Shown here: in pieces, positions 1-8,518 of the stretch
Numbering within the stretch: position 1 is the stretch's first letter
Layout of the letters: the number at the start of each line of letters is the position of its first letter
Made by a program: the position numbers and the translations under genes
The notes under the pieces: model-generated
Told to the model about the DNA's origin: nothing
Database searches by the model: none
The model's input: the letters and a program-made list of their open reading frames with translations, nothing else
DNA from: an uncultured Allomuricauda sp.
Lineage (GTDB): Bacteria > Bacteroidota > Bacteroidia > Flavobacteriales > Flavobacteriaceae
Length of the DNA: 64,000 nt
Reading direction: 5' to 3'
NCBI RefSeq assembly: GCF_947501165.1
Contig: NZ_CANMUU010000002.1
Span: 186,001-250,000 of the forward strand

Positions 1-132
1 CCTATCGCCGCAGGGGTCTTATTCCCAATTTTTGGAATATTACTCTCACCAATGATAGCAGCTTTAGCAATGAGTTTTAGCTCTGTTTCGGTAATAGCAA
101 ACGCACTACGTTTAAGAAGCAAAACGATATAA
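1..132 (+). CDS. copA: Copper-translocating P-type ATPase, C-terminal end (partial)
   Basis: The window opens inside this gene; 43 codons and a TAA stop remain. The tail contains the last two membrane helices and the motif [16 protein letters not shown], which is typical of the final helix of CopA-type P1B ATPases (seen in sequence; family assignment from known CopA tails). The enzyme would pump Cu(I) out of the cytoplasm using ATP. The PepSY gene starts three bases after the stop and a CusB-like adaptor follows, so this is the upstream part of a copper/silver efflux operon. The N-terminal metal-binding domain and catalytic motifs lie outside the window and cannot be checked. Confidence 0.8.
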   Translation, partial: PIAAGVLFPIFGILLSPMIAALAMSFSSVSVIANALRLRSKTI

Positions 133-134
133 TT

Positions 135-851
135 ATGGTAAGCAGGAATACAGCTTTAAAAATCAGAAAAACGCACAGGTATTTGGGTCTCTTTTTAGGC
201 ATTCAGTTCCTGTTTTGGACCATTAGTGGTTTATACTTTAGTTGGACAGACATCGATGAAATACACGGTGACCATTTTAAAAATTTGGAGCATCAAACTA
301 AAGCCTATGGAGATTTAATAAGCCCATCCCAACTTGATGTTGCAAATGGAGTTAAAACCATTGAATTGAGGGATATTGGCAATAGACCCTATTACTGGAT
401 AAATAACAAACAATTGTACAGTGCCATTAATGGAAAACCAAAGAACAGTATTACGAAGGATGAAGCACTATCTATAGCCAAAAACCGTATGAGAAATGAT
501 TTGATTGTGGAATCTATTGAGCAGATTACTGAATCTGGAAAGCACCACGAATATCGCAAAAAGTTATTACCTGCTTATGTCATTTCATACAAAACAGATG
601 AAGCCTTAAAGGCCTATGTTTCCGTTAGTGATGGAAAATTTCAAACGGTTCGCCATAGGGATTGGCGAATTTTCGATTTTCTATGGATGACCCACACTAT
701 GGATTATGAAGGTAGGGATAACTTCAATACAACAGTTTTGAGAGCATTTTCACTTTTAGGTTTGATTACGGTATTAAGTGGATTTCTCCTCTGGTATATC
801 AGTTCACCTTCAATTATTACATTAAAAAAACGATTAAAAATAAAGAAATGA
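135..851 (+). CDS. PepSY-domain membrane protein
   Basis: A 238-residue protein with an N-terminal membrane helix (about residues 16-38), a periplasmic PepSY-like region in the middle (a DEALSIAKNRM stretch near residue 117), and a second helix near residues 205-223. This is the layout of PepSY-associated TM proteins. Their role is poorly defined; they are often found beside metal uptake or efflux genes and may assist metal handling or reduction at the inner membrane (inference). The ATG lies 2 nt after the upstream stop, and the 3' end overlaps the next gene by 4 nt (ATGA), so translation is probably coupled in a copper efflux operon. Confidence 0.75.
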   Translation: MVSRNTALKIRKTHRYLGLFLGIQFLFWTISGLYFSWTDIDEIHGDHFKNLEHQTKAYGDLISPSQLDVANGVKTIELRDIGNRPYYWINNKQLYSAINGKPKNSITKDEALSIAKNRMRNDLIVESIEQITESGKHHEYRKKLLPAYVISYKTDEALKAYVSVSDGKFQTVRHRDWRIFDFLWMTHTMDYEGRDNFNTTVLRAFSLLGLITVLSGFLLWYISSPSIITLKKRLKIKK

Positions 852-2614
852 AACAGCGCATAATTTTAATTGCAGTTGCGGCCATTATTGGATTGGGAGT
901 AGGGTATGTTCTTTTTGGAACATCCCATGCCGATACTATGGAGGCAACGGAGCATGACCATGAAACAGCATCAGAAAACCAAATGTGGACATGCTCCATG
1001 CATCCCCAGATCATGCAGCCTGAACCGGGTGACTGTCCTATTTGTGGAATGGACTTGATTCCTGCTGAAGTCGGTACTGGAGGTCTTTCGCCTGAACAAT
1101 TCTCAATGACGGATAATGCGCTTGCCTTGGCGAATGTACAGACCATTGTGGTCGGCACTAAATCCGCAGGTGACGACAATTCCATTTCCCTATCGGGTAA
1201 AATTGCAGTAAACGAAGAAGCTGTTGCCGTACAGGCCAGTTATTTTGACGGAAGGATTGAGCAATTGAACGTTAATTATGAAGGGCAAGAAGTTCGAAAA
1301 GGACAATTACTGGGAACTATCTATTCTCCTGAACTGGTAGCGGCACAGCAAGAACTATTGACCACGGTATCTTTAAAGCAGTCGCAACCGCAATTGTACC
1401 AAGCTGTCCGTAACAAATTGAAGCTCTGGAAATTATCGGAAAATCAAATCAACGCCATAGAAAGCTCCACTAAGGTAACGGAATACTTTCCTGTTTATGC
1501 AACGGTTTCCGGTACGGTTTCCGAGGTCATGAGCGCGGAAGGTGATTATGTAAAGAAAGGGCAGCCTATTGTAAAGGTGAGCAATTTAAGTACGGTTTGG
1601 GCTGAGTTTGATGCCTATGAAACTCAGTTGTCACAACTAAAAAAAGGGCAAAGAATAAGCATAACCACCAATGCCTATCCAAATAAAACGTTTAATGGTA
1701 AAATTTCATTTGTGGACCCTGTACTTAACAATGCTACTAGAACCGTAACAGTGCGTGCAACACTTGCAAATCAAAATGAACAATTCAAGCCTGGGATGTT
1801 CGTAACTGGAAAGATTCAGAATGATAAAAATTTTAGTGATGAATCGAAACTGTGGGTACCTTCCTCAGCTGTGATGTGGACAGGAGAACGTTCTTTGGTC
1901 TATATAAAAGTCAAACCAGATGAGCCAGTCTTTGAAATGAGGGAGGTAATGTTAGGGGTAAGAAATGGGGAACAATTGGAAGTTATTTCTGGCCTTAATT
2001 CAGGCGAAGAAATTGTGGCCAATGGAACTTTTTCAGTTGATGCGGCTGCACAATTACAAGGTAAAAAAAGTATGATGAACAAAGCTGGCGGCAAGACGAG
2101 GACGGGTCATGAAGGCCATCTGGGAATGCAACCTCAGGAAGATTCCAATAGTTCGGAAGACCAGATGAAAATGACATTGCCGGACACCTTTCAAAAGGAG
2201 TTTGAAAAAGGATTTCCAGCCTATTTAAAATTAAAAGATGCATTGGTGGCCAGTAATTCAAAGCAGGCGGCAATACATGCAAAAGCTACTTTGGAAATAT
2301 GGCAAAGGCCAAATTTTTCTGACTTGGGTACAATGGAAAGAGCACATTTGGACAAGAGTATTGAAATGTTGGAAGCTATCACTAAAGCGGGAAAATTAGA
2401 AGACCAACGTTCCCATTTCGTAATTCTTAATGCGAATATGGTCGCTATTGCAGGTGAGCTAAAGGATTTGGGTAATGCACTTTATGTGCAGCAATGTCCT
2501 ATGGCAAACAGTAATAAGGGCGCGGTTTGGTTAAGTGCTGAAAAAGAGATTCGCAATCCCTATTACGGGGATGCTATGTTGACTTGCGGGAGTGTCATTG
2601 ATTCATTGCGATAG
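848..2614 (+). CDS. CusB-like efflux RND periplasmic adaptor with heavy-metal-binding domain
   Basis: A 588-residue membrane-fusion protein. It has an N-terminal signal/anchor helix (residues 4-23), a His-rich stretch, then a heavy-metal-binding domain at about 46-74 with the paired motifs CSMHP and CPICGMDL. A HlyD/CusB-type barrel-sandwich and beta-barrel core spans about 100-400. A C-terminal DUF3347-like domain (about 450-588) contains QCPMA and the closing LTCGS motif. The family links an inner-membrane RND pump to an outer-membrane channel and passes Cu/Ag ions. The start overlaps the PepSY gene by 4 nt. No CusA-type pump or CusC channel is visible here, so they must lie upstream of the window or elsewhere. 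Confidence 0.88.
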   Translation: MKQRIILIAVAAIIGLGVGYVLFGTSHADTMEATEHDHETASENQMWTCSMHPQIMQPEPGDCPICGMDLIPAEVGTGGLSPEQFSMTDNALALANVQTIVVGTKSAGDDNSISLSGKIAVNEEAVAVQASYFDGRIEQLNVNYEGQEVRKGQLLGTIYSPELVAAQQELLTTVSLKQSQPQLYQAVRNKLKLWKLSENQINAIESSTKVTEYFPVYATVSGTVSEVMSAEGDYVKKGQPIVKVSNLSTVWAEFDAYETQLSQLKKGQRISITTNAYPNKTFNGKISFVDPVLNNATRTVTVRATLANQNEQFKPGMFVTGKIQNDKNFSDESKLWVPSSAVMWTGERSLVYIKVKPDEPVFEMREVMLGVRNGEQLEVISGLNSGEEIVANGTFSVDAAAQLQGKKSMMNKAGGKTRTGHEGHLGMQPQEDSNSSEDQMKMTLPDTFQKEFEKGFPAYLKLKDALVASNSKQAAIHAKATLEIWQRPNFSDLGTMERAHLDKSIEMLEAITKAGKLEDQRSHFVILNANMVAIAGELKDLGNALYVQQCPMANSNKGAVWLSAEKEIRNPYYGDAMLTCGSVIDSLR

Positions 2615-2619
2615 TTATT

Positions 2620-2654
2620 TGCAACCCAGTTGCACGAAAATCTTTTTATCTTTG
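2620..2654 (+). promoter_or_regulatory. Candidate operator (TGCAAC-CCA-GTTGCA) and TAnnTTTG -7 element
   Basis: A perfect 6-3-6 inverted repeat TGCAACCCAGTTGCA sits at 2620-2634, 12 nt before a Bacteroidota -7 element TATCTTTG at 2647-2654. A related 15-mer occurs before the DUF3703 gene at 5635. The Fur-family gene lies between the two, so it is the natural candidate to bind them (inference). The start codon is only 4 nt past the -7 element, which suggests a very short or absent leader. Confidence 0.45.
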
Positions 2655-2658
2655 CGTT

Positions 2659-2973
2659 GTGAAATTTTTGGCAGTCATTTTATCTTTTTATTTCTTGGCA
2701 CTTCAAGCAGTGCCTTGTAATGATGATGAAAATATTATAGATGATTCTCAAACTATCTCAGTAGTTGATTTTGACGGAGACCACGACCAAGATTGCGAAC
2801 TTTGTTCTCCGTTTTGCCAGTGTCACTGCTGTCATGCCCACGCCATTTCCGCCTTTAATTTCTTCGCAGAGACGGAACATCAATTAGTTGATGGAAAGAT
2901 TATTTCTAAACAGTTGGGTATCTTTCAAGAAGTTTCACTCCGCATCTTACAGCCTCCCCAAAGTATTGGCTAA
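2659..2973 (+). CDS. Small secreted Cys/His-rich protein (DUF6660-like)
   Basis: 104 residues from a GTG start: a hydrophobic signal peptide (residues 2-17), then an acidic segment and a metal-ligand-rich stretch with CELCSPFCQCHCCHAH near residues 52-67. It resembles the small DUF6660-type proteins found next to copper or zinc TonB receptors in Bacteroidota (family recollection, moderate certainty). A periplasmic metal-binding or sensing role is inferred from the Cys/His cluster. An operator-like palindrome lies just upstream, and the TonB-dependent receptor follows after 60 nt, so the two are probably co-transcribed. The GTG start is chosen because it precedes the signal peptide directly. 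Confidence 0.65.
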   Translation: MKFLAVILSFYFLALQAVPCNDDENIIDDSQTISVVDFDGDHDQDCELCSPFCQCHCCHAHAISAFNFFAETEHQLVDGKIISKQLGIFQEVSLRILQPPQSIG

Positions 2974-3033
2974 AATTCTTAGCGATAAAGAAATCGCCAC
3001 CCACATTATTTAGTCAATTTATTACAAATACAA

Positions 3034-5214
3034 ATGAATAAAAGTCTATTAAGCTATTGGCTTATGCTACTATTTTGTGCTTTTGGTTACGCTCAAAATA
3101 CGTTAGAAATAAAAATATTTTCAGAGCAAGAAAAAGAGCCATTACTAGGGGCAACTATCTATATAGAAAGCCTCAACAAGGGAGCGACAACAAATTTTGA
3201 CGGAATCGCTTTCTTTGAAGACCTCCCCAATGGGGAATATAACTTGCAAATTTCCTATTTAGGTTTTGAGACAATAGAAAAAAGCATAACCGTTCCTTCA
3301 AACGAAGCGATAATCTTCTTTTTAAAAGAAGATGAGAATGCCCTTGATGAAGTAATCGTACAATCCTCAAGAAGTACAAGAACAGTAAAAAAGATACCTA
3401 CTAGAATAGAATTTATTGGGGCTGAGGAATTAGGTGAAAAAGCCGTAATGAACCCAACCAATATTTCTATGGTACTTCGAGAAAGTACCGGAATACAAAT
3501 GCAACAAACCTCATTGAGCAGTGCAAATACCAACATTAGAATACAAGGTTTGGATGGGCGTTATACGCAACTATTGCGTGATGGTTTTCCCCTCTACAGT
3601 GGTTTTTCGAGTGGATTGAGCATTTTACAGATTCCACCATTAGATTTAAGGCAATTCGAAATCATCAAAGGTAGTTCGTCAACATTATATGGTGGTGGTG
3701 CTATTGCAGGATTGGTGAATATGGTTTCAAAAACACCAAACGAAGAACCAGCTTTAGATATTATGCTAACCCAAACACAAGCTTTGGGAAGTACCGCCAA
3801 TGTTTTCTATAGCGAACAAAGAGATAAATGGGGCTGGACGCTTTACGGTTCAGGTCATTATCAAAAAGCATATGACCCCGAGGATGACGGTTTTAGTAAT
3901 CTGCCCCAGACGCAATCTATAAGCTTTAATCCTAAATTGTTTTATTACCCCTCGGATAATACCACTTTCTGGTTTGGAATCAATGGAACTTATGATGATA
4001 GAAAAGGGGGTGATATTACAAAAATTGAAGAAGGCGAAAACGGAATTCATCAATATACCGAAGAAAACCTATCCAAACGGGTAAGTACTCAGGCCGTTTT
4101 TGAATCTCAATTAGATTCTGTTCAATCTATTTCGGTAAAGAACAGTATTGCTTTTTTTGATAGGAGTTTGGATATACCAGATTTATCTTTTAAAGGGAGT
4201 CAATGGAACACCTTTACAGAAGCTGCTTACCAAAAGCAAGGAGTAAAAGCAGATTGGGTTTTAGGAGCAAACTTATATTCTACAGTATTTAATGAACGGG
4301 GAAATCCTTTAGAACGTGACCAAAAGGACGTTACCGTTGGATTGTTTGCTAATAACATCTATGACGTTACGGAACAATGGATTCTTGAAACAGGACTGCG
4401 CACCGATTATGCCATTGATTGGGGATTCTTTGCGCTGCCAAGAATTTCCCTATTGTATAAATCAAACAACAACTTTTCTAGCAGACTTGGGGGTGGTTTG
4501 GGCTATAAAGTTCCCGATATTTTTACTGAGGAAGCGGAATTTATCAATTTTCGAAATGTCTTACAGATTGATAAGGATGCTTTGAAGGCGGAACGTTCTT
4601 ATGGGCTTAACCTAGATTTTAACTATCAAACAAGATTGACCGATGAAGTAGGTTTTTCCGTAAACCAATTGTTTTATCTGACTGCTATTAGAAATGGATT
4701 GTTACTTAATTCCGTTGATGGTGATTTATTTCAGTTTGAAAATGCTTCTGGAGAAATTCTAAGTAAAGGGGCCGAGACCAATATCAAGTTTACCTATAAA
4801 GATTTTAGGTGGTTTTTGAATTACGCATTTATAGACACACGCCTAAATTATCTACCTGGCAATCCACAGAAACCACTGACCGCAAAGCACAATGCAGGGA
4901 GTGTTTTGATGTATGAATCTGAAAAATGGCGTATAGGTTATGAAACCTTTTACATAGGAAAACAATTACTTTCAAACGGGTTTGAAACAACCGATTTCTT
5001 TACAATGGGCTTGCTTGCAATGCGTAATTTTAAATGGGGAAGTACATTTGTAAATTTTGAGAACTTTACAGACCGGAGACAAAGTCGTTTTTCGCCTTTA
5101 GTTCTGCCCCCTCACGAAAACCCTACTTTTCCAGAAATATATGCGCCTACAGATGGTTTTATCTTTAGTATTGGAATCATTTTAAAACCCTTTGGAAACG
5201 AAGACAACGATTAA
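3034..5214 (+). CDS. TonB-dependent outer-membrane receptor
   Basis: 726 residues. A signal peptide (1-20) is followed by a carboxypeptidase-regulatory-like beta domain (about 23-105; LLGATIYIESL, FDGIAFF). A plug domain follows, about 125-235 (STGIQMQQ, NIRIQGLDGRYTQLL, KGSSSTLYGGGAIAG), then a 22-strand-type barrel to the end. Such receptors import large metal complexes or other ligands across the outer membrane with TonB energy. The setting between a Cys/His-rich secreted protein and a Fur-family regulator (2-nt gap) suggests the ligand is a metal or metallophore; the metal is not shown by sequence. The C terminus ends in an acidic tail rather than the usual aromatic residue. Confidence 0.9.
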   Translation: MNKSLLSYWLMLLFCAFGYAQNTLEIKIFSEQEKEPLLGATIYIESLNKGATTNFDGIAFFEDLPNGEYNLQISYLGFETIEKSITVPSNEAIIFFLKEDENALDEVIVQSSRSTRTVKKIPTRIEFIGAEELGEKAVMNPTNISMVLRESTGIQMQQTSLSSANTNIRIQGLDGRYTQLLRDGFPLYSGFSSGLSILQIPPLDLRQFEIIKGSSSTLYGGGAIAGLVNMVSKTPNEEPALDIMLTQTQALGSTANVFYSEQRDKWGWTLYGSGHYQKAYDPEDDGFSNLPQTQSISFNPKLFYYPSDNTTFWFGINGTYDDRKGGDITKIEEGENGIHQYTEENLSKRVSTQAVFESQLDSVQSISVKNSIAFFDRSLDIPDLSFKGSQWNTFTEAAYQKQGVKADWVLGANLYSTVFNERGNPLERDQKDVTVGLFANNIYDVTEQWILETGLRTDYAIDWGFFALPRISLLYKSNNNFSSRLGGGLGYKVPDIFTEEAEFINFRNVLQIDKDALKAERSYGLNLDFNYQTRLTDEVGFSVNQLFYLTAIRNGLLLNSVDGDLFQFENASGEILSKGAETNIKFTYKDFRWFLNYAFIDTRLNYLPGNPQKPLTAKHNAGSVLMYESEKWRIGYETFYIGKQLLSNGFETTDFFTMGLLAMRNFKWGSTFVNFENFTDRRQSRFSPLVLPPHENPTFPEIYAPTDGFIFSIGIILKPFGNEDND

Positions 5215-5216
5215 TT

Positions 5217-5630
5217 ATGCAAACAATAGAAGAATTATTAGAATCAAAGGGAGTTCGGATAACAGCAATGCGCCTGCTGATATCCAAGTTTCTTGCAGGA
5301 AAAAAGGTGGCAGTTACTTTGAGTGATATAGAAAATGCTTTCGCAAAAGCAGATAGAACTACCCTTTATAGAACCCTTAAAACATTTGAGGAAAAAGCAA
5401 TTGTACATCAAATAGATGATGGCACTGGCATCACCAAATATGCGATGTGTGAAGAAGGTTGCAATTGTGAAATGGAACAAGATTTACACCTTCATTTTCA
5501 TTGTAACAATTGTGGAGAAACCGTGTGTTTAACGGAACATAAAATCCCACTAATAAAGGTCCCCGATGGTTTTGTTTCGGAAAATGTAAACTTGGTTGTA
5601 AAAGGTATTTGCGATAAATGCAGTGCCTAA
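5217..5630 (+). CDS. Fur-family metalloregulator
   Basis: 137 residues: an N-terminal winged helix (about 5-75, with the DRTTLYRTLKTFEEKA recognition region typical of Fur/Zur) and a C-terminal dimerisation/metal domain with HLHFHCNNCGETVCL near residues 94-108 and a closing CDKC. The paired CxxC motifs are those that hold the structural zinc in this family. It starts 2 nt after the TonB receptor and so is in the same operon. It most likely senses the metal handled by the receptor and ATPase and may bind the two TGCA-type motifs at 2620 and 5635 (inference). A Zur role is possible, but sequence alone cannot separate it from other Fur-family regulators. Confidence 0.85.
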   Translation: MQTIEELLESKGVRITAMRLLISKFLAGKKVAVTLSDIENAFAKADRTTLYRTLKTFEEKAIVHQIDDGTGITKYAMCEEGCNCEMEQDLHLHFHCNNCGETVCLTEHKIPLIKVPDGFVSENVNLVVKGICDKCSA

Positions 5631-5634
5631 TAAA

Positions 5635-5649
5635 TGCACTTCCGTTGCA
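5635..5649 (+). promoter_or_regulatory. Candidate operator TGCACTTCCGTTGCA
   Basis: This 15-mer shares TGCA-N5-GTTGCA with the palindrome at 2620-2634. It lies 31 nt before the DUF3703/ATPase operon, with a weak -7-like TACTTTTA at 5663-5670. It may co-regulate the ATPase with the TonB operon through the Fur-family protein (inference). Confidence 0.35.
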
Positions 5650-5680
5650 CTGACCATTAAGCTACTTTTATCCAAAATAG

Positions 5681-6049
5681 ATGGATATGAAGTTTAATGT
5701 AAAAATCCCGAGACATCTAAAAGAAGCTTATAAGTCAGAGCTAAAAGATTATAGACATTGCCTCCTAAAAAACCAATATGCTGATGCCTGGTATCATTTA
5801 GAACGTAGTCATATTATAGGTCAGTCTTACCCGATAGAGCATACCTATTCCCATTGGTTAATGCTAAGGTTTGGTTTAATGCAAAAAAACACCAAAGAAG
5901 TCTTTGGGCAAGTACTTAGGCTAGTTGTCGGAGGTTGGAAATCATTTATTAATCACGTTCCACTTGGTAATACCGGAGGTGCAAATGTGCCACCTTTAAA
6001 ACGTATGCCTATTCCAAATGATATTGAAAAATTATTAGATACTAAATGA
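5681..6049 (+). CDS. DUF3703 family protein
   Basis: 122 residues, soluble and helical, with the pattern AWYHLERSHIIGQSYPIEH and, near the end, VPLGNTGGANVPPLKRMPIP. These are the hallmarks of DUF3703, a family commonly placed beside heavy-metal efflux genes and of unknown biochemical role. It overlaps the P-type ATPase start by 4 nt (ATGA), so the two are translationally coupled. The first of two in-frame ATGs (5681, 5687) is taken; both are possible. A helper role in metal efflux is inferred from context only. Confidence 0.75.
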   Translation: MDMKFNVKIPRHLKEAYKSELKDYRHCLLKNQYADAWYHLERSHIIGQSYPIEHTYSHWLMLRFGLMQKNTKEVFGQVLRLVVGGWKSFINHVPLGNTGGANVPPLKRMPIPNDIEKLLDTK

Positions 6050-8001
6050 AAAAAAAGAAAGTCAATTTAAGAGAATTAAAACCAAAATCGGCAGAAGTAC
6101 ATACTCACGATGATGGTCACAATCACGGCCACAGTGATAGTAGTTCTTTTGACACCTATATACCTGCAATCATAAGTTTTACAATGCTTATAATTGGTAT
6201 AGGATTAGATTATTTTGATATTTCTTTTTTTAAGGATTGGGTTCGTATCGCTTGGTACGGTATCGCATATTTACCTGTAGGCTTTCCCGTAATAAAAGAA
6301 GGTTGGAAGAGTATTATACGAGGAAATTTCTTTACCGAATTTCTTTTAATGTCAATTGCAACTATAGGCGCATTTGCAATAGGAGAATATCCTGAAGGTG
6401 TCGCGGTAATGCTTTTTTATGCTGTTGGTGAATTATTCCAAAATGCAGCTGTAAATAGAGCTAAAGGAAATATCAAAGCTTTACTGGATGTTCGTCCAAA
6501 AGAAGCCACTGTTTTTCGTGATAATGATTACATTAATGTATCACCAGAAGAGGTAACGATTGGAGAAAAAATTCAAGTCCGAGTAGGTGAAAAAATTCCG
6601 TTAGATGGTGTACTTTTATCCGATAAGGCTTCATTGAATACGGCTGCTTTAACAGGAGAAAGCAAACCTGATTCGCTTTTAAAAGAATCCAAAGTATATG
6701 CAGGTAGTATCAATTTAGAAAGTGTCATTGAAATTAAAGTCACCAACACCTTTGAGGATAGCTCAATTGCTAGAATATTAGACTTGGTTCAAAATGCTAC
6801 GGCACGTAAATCCAAAACGGAATTATTTATTAGACAGTTTGCACGGATCTATACGCCTATTGTAGTGTTCTTAGCTATTGGAGTTACGTTTCTACCTTAC
6901 TTTTTTGTTGATGATTATGTGTTTCAAAATTGGTTGTATAGAGCATTGATTTTCTTAGTCATCTCTTGTCCTTGTGCATTGGTCATTTCTATTCCGTTGG
7001 GCTATTTTGGTGGATTGGGCGCAGCATCAAGAAATGGAATTCTTTTTAAAGGAGCTTCTTTCTTAGATGCAATGACCAAAATAAACACCTTGGTGATGGA
7101 CAAAACGGGAACGGTTACCAAAGGTGTTTTCAAAATCAAAGAAATCAAGGCTATCGGTTGGGAAGAATCCCAATTTATGAAATACCTAATAGCAATGGAA
7201 GAACAATCTACACATCCCGTTGCAAAAGCCATTATGGAGTACAAAGAAAATGGTGATGACTATGATGCAAAGGAAGTATCTGAAATTGCAGGTAAAGGTT
7301 TAAAAGGGATTATAAACGGAAAAACTGTTTTAGTAGGAAACAAAGCCTTAATGATTGATAATGATATTACCATTCCAAATGAAACAGATTCTTTAGTAGA
7401 ATCAATAGTGTTGGTTTCAATTGACCATACATTTGCGGGTTATGTGGTGATAGCGGACGAATTAAAAGAGGATGCAAAAGAAACAATTACGGAATTGCAT
7501 AATGTTGGGGTCAAAAATATTATGATGCTTTCAGGCGATAAAGATTCCATTACCCAGCAAGTCGCTAAAGAATTGAATATTGAAAAAGCCAAAGGTGGGT
7601 TATTACCAGAGGATAAATTAAATGAGGTCGAAACGCTAAAACAAAACCCAGAAAACAAAGTAGCCTTTATCGGCGATGGTATTAATGATGCACCCGTTTT
7701 GGCGGCAAGTAACGTTGGTATTGCGATGGGTGGCTTAGGCAGTGATGTCGCTATTGAAACCGCAGACGTCATCATCCAAACCGACCAGCCTTCAAAAGTG
7801 GTTAGAGCTATTAAAATAAGTCGTTCTACACGTAAAATTGTATGGCAGAATATTATACTTGCCTTTGGTGTTAAAGCTATCGTGTTGATTTTAGGTGCAG
7901 GCGGTCTAGCTACAATGTGGGAAGCTGTTTTTGCTGATGTTGGCGTAGCGCTATTGGCTATCTTGAATGCTATACGGTTACAAAGAATGAATTGGTCATA
8001 G
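6046..8001 (+). CDS. Heavy-metal-translocating P-type ATPase (CadA/ZntA type)
   Basis: 651 residues. A His-rich N terminus (about residues 19-30) replaces the usual HMA domain. All P1B signatures are visible: TGES near 202, the metal-gate SCPCAL near 306, DKTGT (phosphorylated Asp) near 351, the HP motif in STHPVAKA near 390, and GDGINDAP near 542. CPC with a His-rich leader fits export of Zn, Cd, Pb or Co(II) from the cytoplasm. Translation is coupled to DUF3703. An ArsR/SmtB repressor and a mercury-type importer follow on the same strand after a separate promoter. Confidence 0.92.
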   Translation: MKKKKVNLRELKPKSAEVHTHDDGHNHGHSDSSSFDTYIPAIISFTMLIIGIGLDYFDISFFKDWVRIAWYGIAYLPVGFPVIKEGWKSIIRGNFFTEFLLMSIATIGAFAIGEYPEGVAVMLFYAVGELFQNAAVNRAKGNIKALLDVRPKEATVFRDNDYINVSPEEVTIGEKIQVRVGEKIPLDGVLLSDKASLNTAALTGESKPDSLLKESKVYAGSINLESVIEIKVTNTFEDSSIARILDLVQNATARKSKTELFIRQFARIYTPIVVFLAIGVTFLPYFFVDDYVFQNWLYRALIFLVISCPCALVISIPLGYFGGLGAASRNGILFKGASFLDAMTKINTLVMDKTGTVTKGVFKIKEIKAIGWEESQFMKYLIAMEEQSTHPVAKAIMEYKENGDDYDAKEVSEIAGKGLKGIINGKTVLVGNKALMIDNDITIPNETDSLVESIVLVSIDHTFAGYVVIADELKEDAKETITELHNVGVKNIMMLSGDKDSITQQVAKELNIEKAKGGLLPEDKLNEVETLKQNPENKVAFIGDGINDAPVLAASNVGIAMGGLGSDVAIETADVIIQTDQPSKVVRAIKISRSTRKIVWQNIILAFGVKAIVLILGAGGLATMWEAVFADVGVALLAILNAIRLQRMNWS

Positions 8002-8088
8002 CCTGTAAACCAAGCTATTTTTTATCAGTAGGCATTCCTTTCTTTATTTTCAAATCTTCAGAGTCAAACTTATTTTAACTCAAGTTTA

Positions 8089-8130
8089 TATTTAAGCATT
8101 TGCTTAAATAATTACATATCTATACCTTTG
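8089..8130 (+). promoter_or_regulatory. SmtB/ArsR-type operator overlapping a Bacteroidota promoter
   Basis: A 22-nt inverted repeat (10-2-10) centred on TATTTAAGCATTTGCTTAAA occupies 8089-8110. A -33 element TTTG (8099-8102) lies at its centre, and a -7 element TACCTTTG lies at 8123-8130, a 20-nt spacing. A repressor bound to the palindrome would occlude the -33 box. Because the -7 element ends at 8130, the TTG at 8128 cannot be the start codon, and the ATG at 8146 is preferred. Confidence 0.7.
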
Positions 8131-8145
8131 ATCAAAATTAGTTAT

Positions 8146-8517
8146 ATGAAACTTGAAACTAGCTGTATCAGGGCAGAGGCTGACCACACCCAAATACTTC
8201 GTTGTAAAGAAGATTTGAATGCGGTATCAACTTCCATTGAAGCCATCAGTAAAATTATGGCACTGGCTGGTAATGAAGTCCGTTTTAAAATATTGTTTTT
8301 GTTGAAAAGGGAAACCGAATTGTGCCCTTGTGACTTTGCTGATATTTTAGAAATGAGTGTTCCTGCTATTTCCCAACATTTACGCAAGATGAAGGATGTA
8401 AATGTAATTACTACCCGTAGAGATGGTCAAACCATCTTTTATCGTATTTCGAAGAAAAATGAAGATTTTTTGACTGCTATTTTGAGTAATATAACATTTG
8501 AAAAAAAAATTGCATAA
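8146..8517 (+). CDS. ArsR/SmtB-family metal-sensing repressor
   Basis: 123 residues from ATG 8146. The winged helix spans about 35-105, and ELCPCD (Cys60, Cys62) at the first recognition helix is the alpha3 metal site of ArsR/CadC-type sensors. Additional N-terminal cysteines at 7 and 20 resemble the extra ligands of CadC, which senses Cd/Pb/Zn. Metal binding should release it from the palindrome just upstream, so it is autoregulated and controls merTP, which begins 1 nt after its stop. With a MerT-MerP partner the inducer could be Hg(II) or Cd(II); the sequence does not decide. Confidence 0.88.
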   Translation: MKLETSCIRAEADHTQILRCKEDLNAVSTSIEAISKIMALAGNEVRFKILFLLKRETELCPCDFADILEMSVPAISQHLRKMKDVNVITTRRDGQTIFYRISKKNEDFLTAILSNITFEKKIA

Positions 8518-8518
8518 G

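Noticed and set aside
8128..8145. TTG start of the ArsR-type gene, giving six extra residues
   Set aside because: The TTG is part of the -7 element TACCTTTG, so it cannot be in the transcript; ATG 8146 fits the family length.
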